From positions 18,335-82,334 of the forward strand of contig SVIX01000002.1 in assembly GCA_015069285.1 (NCBI GenBank): 64,000 nucleotides of DNA. Reading direction: 5' to 3'. The notes beneath the pieces are model-generated. The model had not been told where the DNA came from and did not search any database. It saw only the letters and a program-made list of their open reading frames with translations. The translations under genes and the position numbers were made by a program. Position 1 is the stretch's first letter. Each line of letters opens with the position of its first letter. This document shows, piece after piece, positions 27,377-36,558 of this stretch. The stretch comes from Clostridiales bacterium (lineage in GTDB: Bacteria; Bacillota; Clostridia; Christensenellales; Borkfalkiaceae).

Positions 27377-30300
27377 TTATAGAAGTTTTATGCAACTTTC
27401 GTTTAAAAATCCGCTAATCTCTGCCATTAACGCTTTACTCGGCGTTACTTTTTGAGAACAAAGCATCTTTTTCCCGTTTTTGACAAATACCACCGCCGTA
27501 CTGCCTTCGTAGAAAGTAAGCGTTTCCATCAACTCGTCGACGTCCGCATCGTCCAACGACGAAACGTTCAACCAAAGTTTCTTTTCCTCGTTTGATTTTT
27601 CCCGTTGAGGCGCAACGCTGGCGGTTTGCTCGGGAGAACTCAACGAAGGTTGTCCGTCCGATACGTTAAATTCCGTCATTCGGTCTACGATAATAGCGGG
27701 AAGTTTTTCCGCGTCAATATTTAATTTTCCCGAAAGATAAACGACTTTGTCGTTTTCTAAGAACGGACGAATTTTATCGTATACTTTAGGAAAACATACG
27801 CACTCAATCGACCCGTACAAATCTTCCACCGTGACGAACGCCATAAATTGTCCCGATTTCGTTTTTAATTTCTTATACGCGGAAATCATACCGCCCATCG
27901 TCACCGGAGTACCGTCGGCAAGGTCCGTATACGTTTTTACGCCCGTTTCCTCATCTTCGGTATACGAATTAAGAACGGAGCAATTAAACGACGCGTCTTT
28001 AAAATAAGGCAAAAATTTCTCAAACGGATGTCCGCTAACGTATACGCCCAACACCGATTTTTCCTTGGATAATTTTTCCATCGTTTCATATTCGGGAATA
28101 TTCGGAAAATCAATCTTCAATGCCGTTTCCTGCAAAATACTTCCGAATAAAGAAATTTGCGCGCCCGATTTTTGTTTATCTATCGCATTCATTCTTGAAA
28201 GCGCGTCTTCGTAGACGCTTGCCACTTGCGCACGCGCATACCCAAACGAATCGAACGCCCCCGCGTAAATTAAGCTTTCTAAAATACGCTTATTCACAAA
28301 TTTAATGCAACGCATAATAAAATCGGAGAAATCTTTAAACAATCCATTTTCGTCCCGTTCTTTTATAACGGAAGAAATCGCCTCTTGTCCAACGCCACGG
28401 AGCGCGCCAAGTCCAATGCGGAGTCCGTTTCCTTCCACCCAGAAAATCTCTTTCGATTTATTGATATCGGGGGGCAAAACGTCGATGTTTTTTTCCTTCA
28501 TATACATAATATACTTGGAAACTTCGTCGATTTTATCAATACGGTCGTTGAGGATGCCCGCAAGGAATTCCTTAGGATAGAACGCTTTCAAATACGCCGT
28601 ACGATACGCCACCACCGCGTACGCCGCCGCGTGCGATTTATTGAACGCGTAGGAAGCAAAGCTTTCCATATCCGCGAAAATCTTCGCCGCAACCTCGGCG
28701 GGAATCCCCAGCGAAGCGCAACCCGTGATATTATCCTCGGGCGAACCGTAAATAAATTTATCTTTTTGTTCCATCAACTCTTTCTTCTTCTTTTTCGCCA
28801 TAGCGCGACGAACGAGGTCCGCTTGTCCGAGCGAATAGCCTGCAAGTTGTTGGAAAATTTGCATTACTTGTTCTTGATAAATAATAACGCCGTAAGAATT
28901 TTTTAAAATAGGCTCTAAATACGGTGTATCGTAAACGATGCGTTCGGGATAATGCTTATTTTCAATATACTTAGGAATAAAGTCCATAGGACCGGGACGA
29001 TACAACGAAATACCTGCAATCAAATCTTCCAAACAGGTCGGTTGCAAGTCCTTCATAAATTTCTTCATTCCGCCTTGTTCAAGTTGGAACACAGCGTCGG
29101 TATCCCCCGACGAAATAAGCTGATACGCTTCGGGTACGTCTACCCCGATTTTATTAAAATCTATCTCTATTCCACGCCCTATTTTAATGTATTCGAGGGT
29201 GTTTTGAATATCCGTAAGCGTTGTGAGCGCAAGGAAGTCCATTTTTAACATTCCCACGGCTTCCACTTCTTTCATATCAAACTGCGTAACGATATCTTCC
29301 CCGTTCCGCGCTAAAGGCACGTTATCCGAAAGCACTTTATTGCAAATAACGACGCCAGCGGCGTGTTCGGAAGTGTTTTTGGGCATCCCTTCCAATTTAA
29401 GCCCCATATCGATAACGCGGTGCAATTCCTCGTTCGTTTCGTATACTTCAATAAATTCAGGATTGCGTTTTTGTTTTTGTTCGGCAAGTTTCTTTTGTAA
29501 TTCTACGCGTTTTTCTTCGTTCTCCTCGCTCGCGATTTGTTTTTCGAGTTTAGGAATTTTCAACCCAAGCAACTCGCCAATCGTCGATTTACCGTCCATG
29601 AGCTTTGCTACTTTGTCCGTTTCAGAATAAGGAACGCCCATAACGCGTCCTACGTCTTTAATAACGGCGCGCGAAGCCAGCGTACCGAAGGTAACTATTT
29701 GCGCAACGTTTTCAGGATGATATTTTTTACGAACGTATTCTATCGTTTCGTATCGGCGTTTCGTGCAGAAATCCACGTCGAAGTCGGGCATAGAAACACG
29801 GTCGGGGTTTAAAAACCGTTCAAAGAGTAAATCGTAACGAAGCGGGTCTACGTCGGTAATACCAATCGAATACGCTACGATACTGCCTACGCCCGAACCG
29901 CGCCCCGGGCCTACGGGTATCCCGTTCAATCTGGACCAGTTGATATAATCCCAAACGATAAGGAAATAATCCGCAAAACCCATTTTTATAATAATACCAA
30001 GCTCGTAATTTACCCTATCTTTGATTTCTTGCGTTATATTATCATATCTACCCTTTAACCCGTCCCACGTCAATTTGGTGAGATAATCGGGCGAAGACGA
30101 GCCGTCGTCGGGTTTATACAAAGGAATCAGCGAGGTATCACGAATAGGGTCGCCCTTAGGCGTAATATCAAATACGGGTTCTTCGATTTTATTTGCAATG
30201 ACGCGCGTATTGGAAATAGCCTCGGGAACGTAATGAAAAAGCTCTGCCATTTCATCGCCCGATTTCATATAAAATTCGTGTTGTTCAAAACGCATTTTCG

Positions 30301-30988
30301 GATTTTCAAGAGTAGATTTCGTTTGAATACACAACAAAATTTCGTGCGCTTCCCAATCTTCTTTTTCGATGTAATGCACGTCGTTGGTCGCAACGAGTTG
30401 AATATCAAGCTCTCGTGCTATCTTAATTAAATCGGGGAGAATTTGTTTTTGTTCTTCAATACCGTGATCCTGAATTTCAATATAAAAATCTTCCCCGTAA
30501 ATTTCTTTCATTTCCGACGCCCAGCGTTTCGCCTCGTCGTATTCGCCTTTTAATAAAAGTTGCGGAAGTCTGCCTGCCAAACACGCGGAAAGACAAATAA
30601 CGCCTTCGTGATATTGCTTTATTAAATCGTAGCTAATTCTCGGTTTTCCGCCGTAATACCCGTCGATATACGAAAGCGAATCCAACTTGACGATATTTTT
30701 ATATCCCGTCTTGTTTTTTGCAAGCAAAACGATATGCTCGTTTTTTATCCCGAACTGTTTGGTAAGGTGGTCGTCTACGGCGTATAATTCACAACCTATA
30801 ATGTACTGTATGCCTTTTTTTACACATTCTTCAGCAAAATATAACGACGCGTACATATTTCCGTGGTCAGTAATTGCGCAAGCGTTAATGTTGTTTTTAA
30901 CCAAATGCTCAATTAAATCGTCCACCTTTGCGGCGCCGTCCAAAAGACTATATTCCGTATGTAAATGTAAATGCACAAAATCCGTCAT
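27377..30988 (-). CDS. dnaE: DNA polymerase III subunit alpha (DnaE)
   Basis: PHP start FVHLHLHTEYSLLDGA; GPGRGSGVGSIVAYSIGITDVDPLRYDLLFERFLNPDRVSMPDFDVDF; OB-fold C-term. Confidence 0.98.
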   Translation of the reverse strand: MTDFVHLHLHTEYSLLDGAAKVDDLIEHLVKNNINACAITDHGNMYASLYFAEECVKKGIQYIIGCELYAVDDHLTKQFGIKNEHIVLLAKNKTGYKNIVKLDSLSYIDGYYGGKPRISYDLIKQYHEGVICLSACLAGRLPQLLLKGEYDEAKRWASEMKEIYGEDFYIEIQDHGIEEQKQILPDLIKIARELDIQLVATNDVHYIEKEDWEAHEILLCIQTKSTLENPKMRFEQHEFYMKSGDEMAELFHYVPEAISNTRVIANKIEEPVFDITPKGDPIRDTSLIPLYKPDDGSSSPDYLTKLTWDGLKGRYDNITQEIKDRVNYELGIIIKMGFADYFLIVWDYINWSRLNGIPVGPGRGSGVGSIVAYSIGITDVDPLRYDLLFERFLNPDRVSMPDFDVDFCTKRRYETIEYVRKKYHPENVAQIVTFGTLASRAVIKDVGRVMGVPYSETDKVAKLMDGKSTIGELLGLKIPKLEKQIASEENEEKRVELQKKLAEQKQKRNPEFIEVYETNEELHRVIDMGLKLEGMPKNTSEHAAGVVICNKVLSDNVPLARNGEDIVTQFDMKEVEAVGMLKMDFLALTTLTDIQNTLEYIKIGRGIEIDFNKIGVDVPEAYQLISSGDTDAVFQLEQGGMKKFMKDLQPTCLEDLIAGISLYRPGPMDFIPKYIENKHYPERIVYDTPYLEPILKNSYGVIIYQEQVMQIFQQLAGYSLGQADLVRRAMAKKKKKELMEQKDKFIYGSPEDNITGCASLGIPAEVAAKIFADMESFASYAFNKSHAAAYAVVAYRTAYLKAFYPKEFLAGILNDRIDKIDEVSKYIMYMKEKNIDVLPPDINKSKEIFWVEGNGLRIGLGALRGVGQEAISSVIKERDENGLFKDFSDFIMRCIKFVNKRILESLIYAGAFDSFGYARAQVASVYEDALSRMNAIDKQKSGAQISLFGSILQETALKIDFPNIPEYETMEKLSKEKSVLGVYVSGHPFEKFLPYFKDASFNCSVLNSYTEDEETGVKTYTDLADGTPVTMGGMISAYKKLKTKSGQFMAFVTVEDLYGSIECVCFPKVYDKIRPFLENDKVVYLSGKLNIDAEKLPAIIVDRMTEFNVSDGQPSLSSPEQTASVAPQREKSNEEKKLWLNVSSLDDADVDELMETLTFYEGSTAVVFVKNGKKMLCSQKVTPSKALMAEISGFLNESCIKLL

Positions 30989-31007
30989 AATTTTCTTCCT
31001 TTTCTTT

Positions 31008-31940
31008 TTACAGTTCTTCCGCCAATTTCAATAACTTACGAATACGATGATTTAAACAACTTTTACTTATCCCTAAGTATTCCGCAAGCTCTCTTAACGA
31101 CATCGTAGGGAATTGCAGTCTTGCCCTTGCCAATATTTTTAATTCCTCGCTCATCTGATTAAAATCCGCTTTTTCGTGCAATTTGCGGATAGCTACAACC
31201 TGTTTAACAGACGCAATCACCGTTTTATCCGCGTTTCCCGCCATACAATTTTTCGCGCGGTTATCGTTGTTCGCCTCGTCGCGCTCTTCCACACGCGCGT
31301 TAAATTTTTTTAACGCGTTATCCGTACCTACGATGGATAAAAAATCGGAAATCGCCTCTTTGCTTTTGATATACACCACTTGCGTTTCTTTACGGCGGAT
31401 AAGCCGAGCAATCACTTCGTATTCATTCAATAGTTTACAAAAATCACGCGCCGTTTGTTTTTCGTCGAATACGATTTCCAAATGATAACCCGTTCCGTTT
31501 TTAGGCAAAATACAACTTCCGCTCCCCAAAAAAGCGCCTTGAATATAGGCAATTTGACAAGCCTCCGTTTTTATTAAACTAGGTAAAATCCCTTCGCGAA
31601 TTTCCTGTGTGCCTTTTTTAAGCAACCCAAGGGTTTTTAAAACGGAATACGAAATATCGGGCGGACAAAGCAAAACGAGCTTGTCCCTACCGCTCATTCT
31701 ATCCATCGACGCGCGCGTAAGCGTAAGTTCGGCTTTAAAAAGTTCGGAAAATACGTTCGTAAAATATTCTGCAACCGTTTCCGTTTCACTCACGAGAAAA
31801 AAGGTTGGCTTACCGTCGGCTACGCCAAGCGTTCCGCTCGTACGCACGAACGCGGAAAACCCCGCCGTATTCACGCCCTTCTCTTTATTGGCAGAAATTC
31901 GATTTACTATTTCTTTTTTTATTTCCGTTGAAAAACTCAT
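31008..31940 (-). CDS. whiA: DNA-binding protein WhiA
   Basis: MSFSTEIKKEI start; LAGLIDADG-like core; NDNRAKNCMAGNADKTVIASVKQV; C-term HTH LRELAEYLGISKSCLNHRIRKL. Confidence 0.95.
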   Translation of the reverse strand: MSFSTEIKKEIVNRISANKEKGVNTAGFSAFVRTSGTLGVADGKPTFFLVSETETVAEYFTNVFSELFKAELTLTRASMDRMSGRDKLVLLCPPDISYSVLKTLGLLKKGTQEIREGILPSLIKTEACQIAYIQGAFLGSGSCILPKNGTGYHLEIVFDEKQTARDFCKLLNEYEVIARLIRRKETQVVYIKSKEAISDFLSIVGTDNALKKFNARVEERDEANNDNRAKNCMAGNADKTVIASVKQVVAIRKLHEKADFNQMSEELKILARARLQFPTMSLRELAEYLGISKSCLNHRIRKLLKLAEEL

Positions 31941-31957
31941 TATATCCTCTAAAACGT

Positions 31958-32734
31958 TTACATACGTTTTTTATACTCAGAAAAACGAAAAGTCGGCAGT
32001 CTTCCCTCAACGTTATCAACGCGTTCCATAGGAAAGTTTAAGCGCATAAGTTGCGCCTCGATTAGCGCCTTATCTCCTACGCGATTCGCGGAATGAGCGT
32101 CTGAATTGATAATAAACCGCGCAGAGGTTTTTGCAATAATTTCCGTAAGCTCCTCATCCGTTAAATGTTGTTTTTTGCTGTTTAATTCTATATACGTACC
32201 GTAATCGGAAGCGCATTTTGCAACTTCTAACGCATCGGCAGGGCAAAGATATCCAAGATGCGTCACGGCGTCCAACGGATTTTTTTTGATAGCGTTAATA
32301 TAAGCTTTCGTGTTCAACGCTATCAGTTTCTCCGAAGGTTTTTTAGTAAATTTATCCGCAAAAAAGTTACCGCAACCGTATTTTGTGAAATCGGTAAAAG
32401 TATCATACCAAACAAACACGTGTTTTCCACAAAAAAATATATCGAAGTTTTCAAAATCTTTTTCCGTCAAATCGGTTACGCCGTCTACCCCGCGAACGTT
32501 CGTTTCTATTCCGACAAGGACCTTCACGCCGTATTTTTCTTCGGCTGATTTACAATCGTTTATATAGGAGGCAAGTTTCTTTCTTCTAAGTCCAAACGCT
32601 ACGTGTGAAAAACCGTGGTCGGTGATACCAATTTGTTGTAGCCCAAGCTTTTTCGCTTGACAAACGTTTTCCTCAACGGTATTTTTACCGTGAGAATAAG
32701 GCGTATGCGTATGATAATCAGCCGTTAAAACCAC
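31958..32734 (-). CDS. PHP-domain phosphoesterase, histidinol-phosphatase-like
   Basis: ADYHTHTPYSHGKNTVEENV; ITDHGFSHV; INSDAHSANRVGD. Confidence 0.85.
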   Translation of the reverse strand: MVLTADYHTHTPYSHGKNTVEENVCQAKKLGLQQIGITDHGFSHVAFGLRRKKLASYINDCKSAEEKYGVKVLVGIETNVRGVDGVTDLTEKDFENFDIFFCGKHVFVWYDTFTDFTKYGCGNFFADKFTKKPSEKLIALNTKAYINAIKKNPLDAVTHLGYLCPADALEVAKCASDYGTYIELNSKKQHLTDEELTEIIAKTSARFIINSDAHSANRVGDKALIEAQLMRLNFPMERVDNVEGRLPTFRFSEYKKRM

Positions 32735-32747
32735 TTTAATTTCCTCT

Positions 32748-33620
32748 TTATTCCAAATATCGTATTTCTTCTTCCAACCGTATTTTATATTGCGCGTATA
32801 CGGTGTTTTTTATTAAATGGATAAGCGTTCGAATTTCCGTTGAGGTTGCGTTTCCTTTATTGATTATAAAATTTGCGTGAATATCCGATATGCACGCGTC
32901 CCCGAACGCATAACCTTTTAATCCGCTATTTTCAATCAATTTCCCCGCCGATACGCCTCGTACGTTTTTAAAGACGCACCCCATACTTTTACCCTTGGGC
33001 AAATGCGCACGTCTACTTTTATAGCGTTCAAGTTCCTCTTCAATCGTCTGCATCGTGCTTTTTTCAAGTCGTAATTTTGCCCCTAAAATCACAGCGTCTT
33101 CCTGCATAAATACGCTTTGTTTATACGCGTATCCACATTCGTCGTGCGAAAGGGTATACACCTTTCCCTCTCGCCATATTTTAACTTCTTCGACAAGTTC
33201 GCCGATATATCCGCCCTGCACGCCTGCGTTCATATATAACGCGCCACCCAAAGTACACGGAATCCCTTGCAAAAATTCCGCTCCGCTCAAAAGGTGCGTT
33301 TTACAATACGCAAGCAATTTCGCGCCTTTAACGCCCGCCTCGAAAAAGTTACCCTCTATTCCCGTTAATTTTTTCGTACAAACGAAGACGCGTTTAGAAA
33401 CCCCGTCCGGCGGTAAAACGTTACTCATACACCCAACGACGTAAAAAGGAATGGCTTTTTCGGATAATGCGGATAACAACTCCACCGTATCGGAAAGAGT
33501 GGTAGGATAAAACGCCGTAACGGCTACGCCTCCGCAACCTATGGTCGAATTTTCGGAAAAAGAAAACGGTTGTTGTAAACCGAAACGCTCCCAACCTGCG
33601 TTTTTTTTAATTTCGTACAA
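32748..33620 (-). CDS. murB: UDP-N-acetylenolpyruvoylglucosamine reductase
   Basis: STIGCGGVAVTAFYPTT; QGIPCTLGGALYMNAG; SMGCVFKN; SAGKLIENSGLKGYAFGDACISDIHANFIINKGNAT; apparent TTG start. Confidence 0.93.
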   Translation of the reverse strand: MYEIKKNAGWERFGLQQPFSFSENSTIGCGGVAVTAFYPTTLSDTVELLSALSEKAIPFYVVGCMSNVLPPDGVSKRVFVCTKKLTGIEGNFFEAGVKGAKLLAYCKTHLLSGAEFLQGIPCTLGGALYMNAGVQGGYIGELVEEVKIWREGKVYTLSHDECGYAYKQSVFMQEDAVILGAKLRLEKSTMQTIEEELERYKSRRAHLPKGKSMGCVFKNVRGVSAGKLIENSGLKGYAFGDACISDIHANFIINKGNATSTEIRTLIHLIKNTVYAQYKIRLEEEIRYLE

Positions 33621-33774
33621 TACTTCTTACGCTCCTATTATAACATATTTTTTCGATTTTTGAAAGTGTTTAATCAATTAAAAAAATTTTTTTTTACAGA
33701 TTGACTCTCTTATTTATAAATATGTTTTTTTTCCTATACCTATACCTCTTCACAAAATAAAAAGCGAACGAATA

Positions 33775-33808
33775 ACGGCGTAGCGATAAATCCCTATCGC
33801 TACGCCGT
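33775..33808. repeat. Perfect 14-bp inverted repeat with 6-nt loop
   Basis: ACGGCGTAGCGATA-aatccc-TATCGCTACGCCGT between the nagA stop and murB start; no immediate U-tract. Confidence 0.8.
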
Positions 33809-33845
33809 AACTATATTATTTAAATGAAAAATCTCCAACTCTTTT

Positions 33846-34988
33846 TTACGCTTGATATACGACTTTACCGCCCACCACGGTTAAAATCACGTCGTAGTTT
33901 TCATTCAAAACGGTAAAATCCGCTCGTTTTCCAACCGCGATACTACCCGTTTCCTTATCTATCCCCAAAGTTTTAGCAGGATTAAGCGTAGCGCAATCTA
34001 CCGCTTGCGTAAAAGGAACGCCTACTTTTTCCACCATGTTTTGTATTGCTCTATTCATACGCAATACGCTACCGGCCAGCGTACCGTCTTCCAAACGCGC
34101 CTCGCCGTTTTTTACGTATACCGTTTGACCGCCAAGTTCGCTCACGCCGTCAGGGATTCCTTTCGCGCGCATAGCGTCGGTAATAAGCGTAAGTTTATCA
34201 AGCGGTTTATTTTTTACAAGCAATCGCATAGCAGGAACGGAAACGTGAATCGTATCGGCAATCAACTCACAATGAAGTTCCTCCAAAAGCATCGCGCTAC
34301 CAACCGCGCCGATTTCTCTGTGATGTAAAGCCGTTTGCGCATTATAAGTATGCGTAACCCCTTTTGCGCCAGCCTCTACGGCTTTTTCTATTTCGGAAAA
34401 CTTTGCGCCCGTATGTCCGATAGAAGCGACGACTCCGTTCGCCGACAGATAGCGAATAAAATCCATCGCTCCGTCCACCTCCGGCGCAAGCGTAACGATT
34501 TTTATGGCGTTACCGCTCGCCCTATTGTATTCTTCGAAAGTTGCAATATCCGGAAGTTTCACGTATTCCAACGGTTGCGCTCCTTTATACGAAGACGCGA
34601 TAAACGGACCTTCCAAATGTACGCCTACTACACGCGCGCCGTCTTCGTTGTTTTGCTCTCGGTAGCTTTTCACCGCTTGCATTGCGGTCGTGATTTTTTC
34701 CTTGCTTTGCGTCATCGTCGTAACGAGAAAGGAGGTCGTACCTTCCTTTACGAGCGTTTTGGCAATCGTTGCAATATCTTCCGTCGTACCGTCCATACCG
34801 TCGCTACCGCCTGCGCCGTGAATATGTTGGTCGATAAACCCAGGTAAAAGGATAGCGCCTTTGGGTAAAGTAATTTCTTCGGCTTTACTTTTTTTACCTA
34901 TTTTTACGATTTTTTCATCAAACTCTACCGTACGAACGCGTAAGCCTTTCCCCGCCTCGTACACGGTTACGTTCTTAAAACATTTCAT
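33846..34988 (-). CDS. nagA: N-acetylglucosamine-6-phosphate deacetylase
   Basis: LLPGFIDQHIHGAGGSDGMDGT; VGVHLEGPFI; IGHTGAKFSEIEKAVEAGAKGVTHTYNAQTALHHRE; LITDAMRAKGIPDG. Confidence 0.95.
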   Translation of the reverse strand: MKCFKNVTVYEAGKGLRVRTVEFDEKIVKIGKKSKAEEITLPKGAILLPGFIDQHIHGAGGSDGMDGTTEDIATIAKTLVKEGTTSFLVTTMTQSKEKITTAMQAVKSYREQNNEDGARVVGVHLEGPFIASSYKGAQPLEYVKLPDIATFEEYNRASGNAIKIVTLAPEVDGAMDFIRYLSANGVVASIGHTGAKFSEIEKAVEAGAKGVTHTYNAQTALHHREIGAVGSAMLLEELHCELIADTIHVSVPAMRLLVKNKPLDKLTLITDAMRAKGIPDGVSELGGQTVYVKNGEARLEDGTLAGSVLRMNRAIQNMVEKVGVPFTQAVDCATLNPAKTLGIDKETGSIAVGKRADFTVLNENYDVILTVVGGKVVYQA

Positions 34989-35009
34989 TTCGCCGTTCTC
35001 CTTTGCATT

Positions 35010-36401
35010 TTACTTTGCGTTTGCAGGTAAACTTGCGGCAGCAATACTCTGTCCGACGCGACGATTTTTTTCATCGGGAAGCCCAATATCAAGCGAGGCA
35101 AATTCAGAATATTCTTCCGCCAAAACGCTTTTACAAGTAGAAAGAATAATATCTCCGCCTTTACCGCCCATAACTCTGCCTAACAACAAGACGTGTTTAA
35201 TATCGTAAAACTTCGCATAAAAAGGAAGCGTATGCGCCAAATAAACCCCGATATCTTCGTAAATTTGTTTTGCAAGTTCGTCGTCCTTCTCGATAAGCGC
35301 TTGTACGACTTTAAGTTTTTGCGCAGGCGTCAACCCTTCCTCGAAGGTAAACCCGCCGTATTCTGCAAGTTTTATAACGGCGTCTTGCGAAAAATATTTA
35401 CAACCGACGCCAAAGTCACCACTCCACTCGTCCTGCATAGCGTTCTCGTTGAAATCCACGGGAGCGAACGCAAGTTCGGAAAGCCAACCGTTAATACCAC
35501 CTTGCGTGTTAATATAACCAACAGCCTCGCTCGTACCCATAGCAATACCTAATACTCCGTTATCTTCCAAGTCAATCGCCCCCGCGAGCGCCGTTACGTC
35601 ACCGTCGTTAGCTACTTGCAAAGGAATTTCTTTGCCGAGTTCTTCGCTCATTTGTTTGGCAACGTTTATATACATATTTTTTACGTAATCGCCGTGTATA
35701 CTTTTATCCACCTTTAAGAACAGCGACGCAACCATAATTTTATTATCCACGTAAACACCCGCAGAGGATACGCCAATCGCGTCAACCGTCGGCATCTTAG
35801 AAGTCGCCGTACGCATAGCCGTTAAAATTTCGTTGTAATGATAGGTGGGGTCTGCCGTAATCTTCGGATTCCAAACGACTTCTTCGCTATACACGACTTC
35901 TCCGTCAATCACCGCGCTAACCTTTCTATCCGAACCGCCGGCGTCAAAACCGATACGACATCCTTTCAGGTATCCGCCCACGCGCATAGAATTATTTTTT
36001 TGTTTTGGAATTTGATTATTTGCAAGCCAAATTACCTCAAACGGGCTTTCGTATACCCCGCTCATAAAATCCACGTCGAACGCGCGAACGCCGTCCAACG
36101 AATAAACCTTTTTAAGATGTTCGTAAACGGATTTACTCCCCGCAACGAAAATTTTGAAACCGCCGACAACCCATAAAATCGTTTTCGCCAAACGTTCGGC
36201 GATACGGAAATTAAACTCGTCGTTTATTCCGTCGGCAAGTGCGTCATACGTATATACGTAATTATATCCACCGCTACGCTCCACGACAAGCGTTACTTTA
36301 ACGCTTTTTCCGCTTTGTCGTACCGTCGTTTCAAAATCACGCAACGCTTTTATCATCGGATAAAAATTTTTATCCAATACGGGCAATCTCATAAATACCA
36401 C
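35010..36401 (-). CDS. ROK-like sugar kinase with about 145-aa N-terminal domain
   Basis: C-terminal kinase core: RIGFDAGGSDRKVSAVIDG, IGVSSAGVYVD, QVANDGDVTALAG, GIAMGTSEAVGYI; translationally close to nagA. Confidence 0.72.
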   Translation of the reverse strand: MVFMRLPVLDKNFYPMIKALRDFETTVRQSGKSVKVTLVVERSGGYNYVYTYDALADGINDEFNFRIAERLAKTILWVVGGFKIFVAGSKSVYEHLKKVYSLDGVRAFDVDFMSGVYESPFEVIWLANNQIPKQKNNSMRVGGYLKGCRIGFDAGGSDRKVSAVIDGEVVYSEEVVWNPKITADPTYHYNEILTAMRTATSKMPTVDAIGVSSAGVYVDNKIMVASLFLKVDKSIHGDYVKNMYINVAKQMSEELGKEIPLQVANDGDVTALAGAIDLEDNGVLGIAMGTSEAVGYINTQGGINGWLSELAFAPVDFNENAMQDEWSGDFGVGCKYFSQDAVIKLAEYGGFTFEEGLTPAQKLKVVQALIEKDDELAKQIYEDIGVYLAHTLPFYAKFYDIKHVLLLGRVMGGKGGDIILSTCKSVLAEEYSEFASLDIGLPDEKNRRVGQSIAAASLPANAK

Positions 36402-36511
36402 CTCTCTTTTTTTTGTTAATTATATCATTCTTTTTAACATTTTCAATCGAAATTCTTTCGTTTTTGTTTGGGATTCTTTCACTCTTTATTTTTGCTTAAT
36501 TTTTCGCAAAC

Positions 36512-36546
36512 AAAAAAAGAACTTGCTCAAGGCAAGTCCCTTTTTT
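36512..36546 (-). terminator. Terminator of phosphoglucomutase gene
   Basis: Minus strand AAAAAAGGGACTTGCC-TTGA-GCAAGTTCTTTTTTTG. Confidence 0.8.
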
Positions 36547-36558
36547 GTTTTTATCTTT

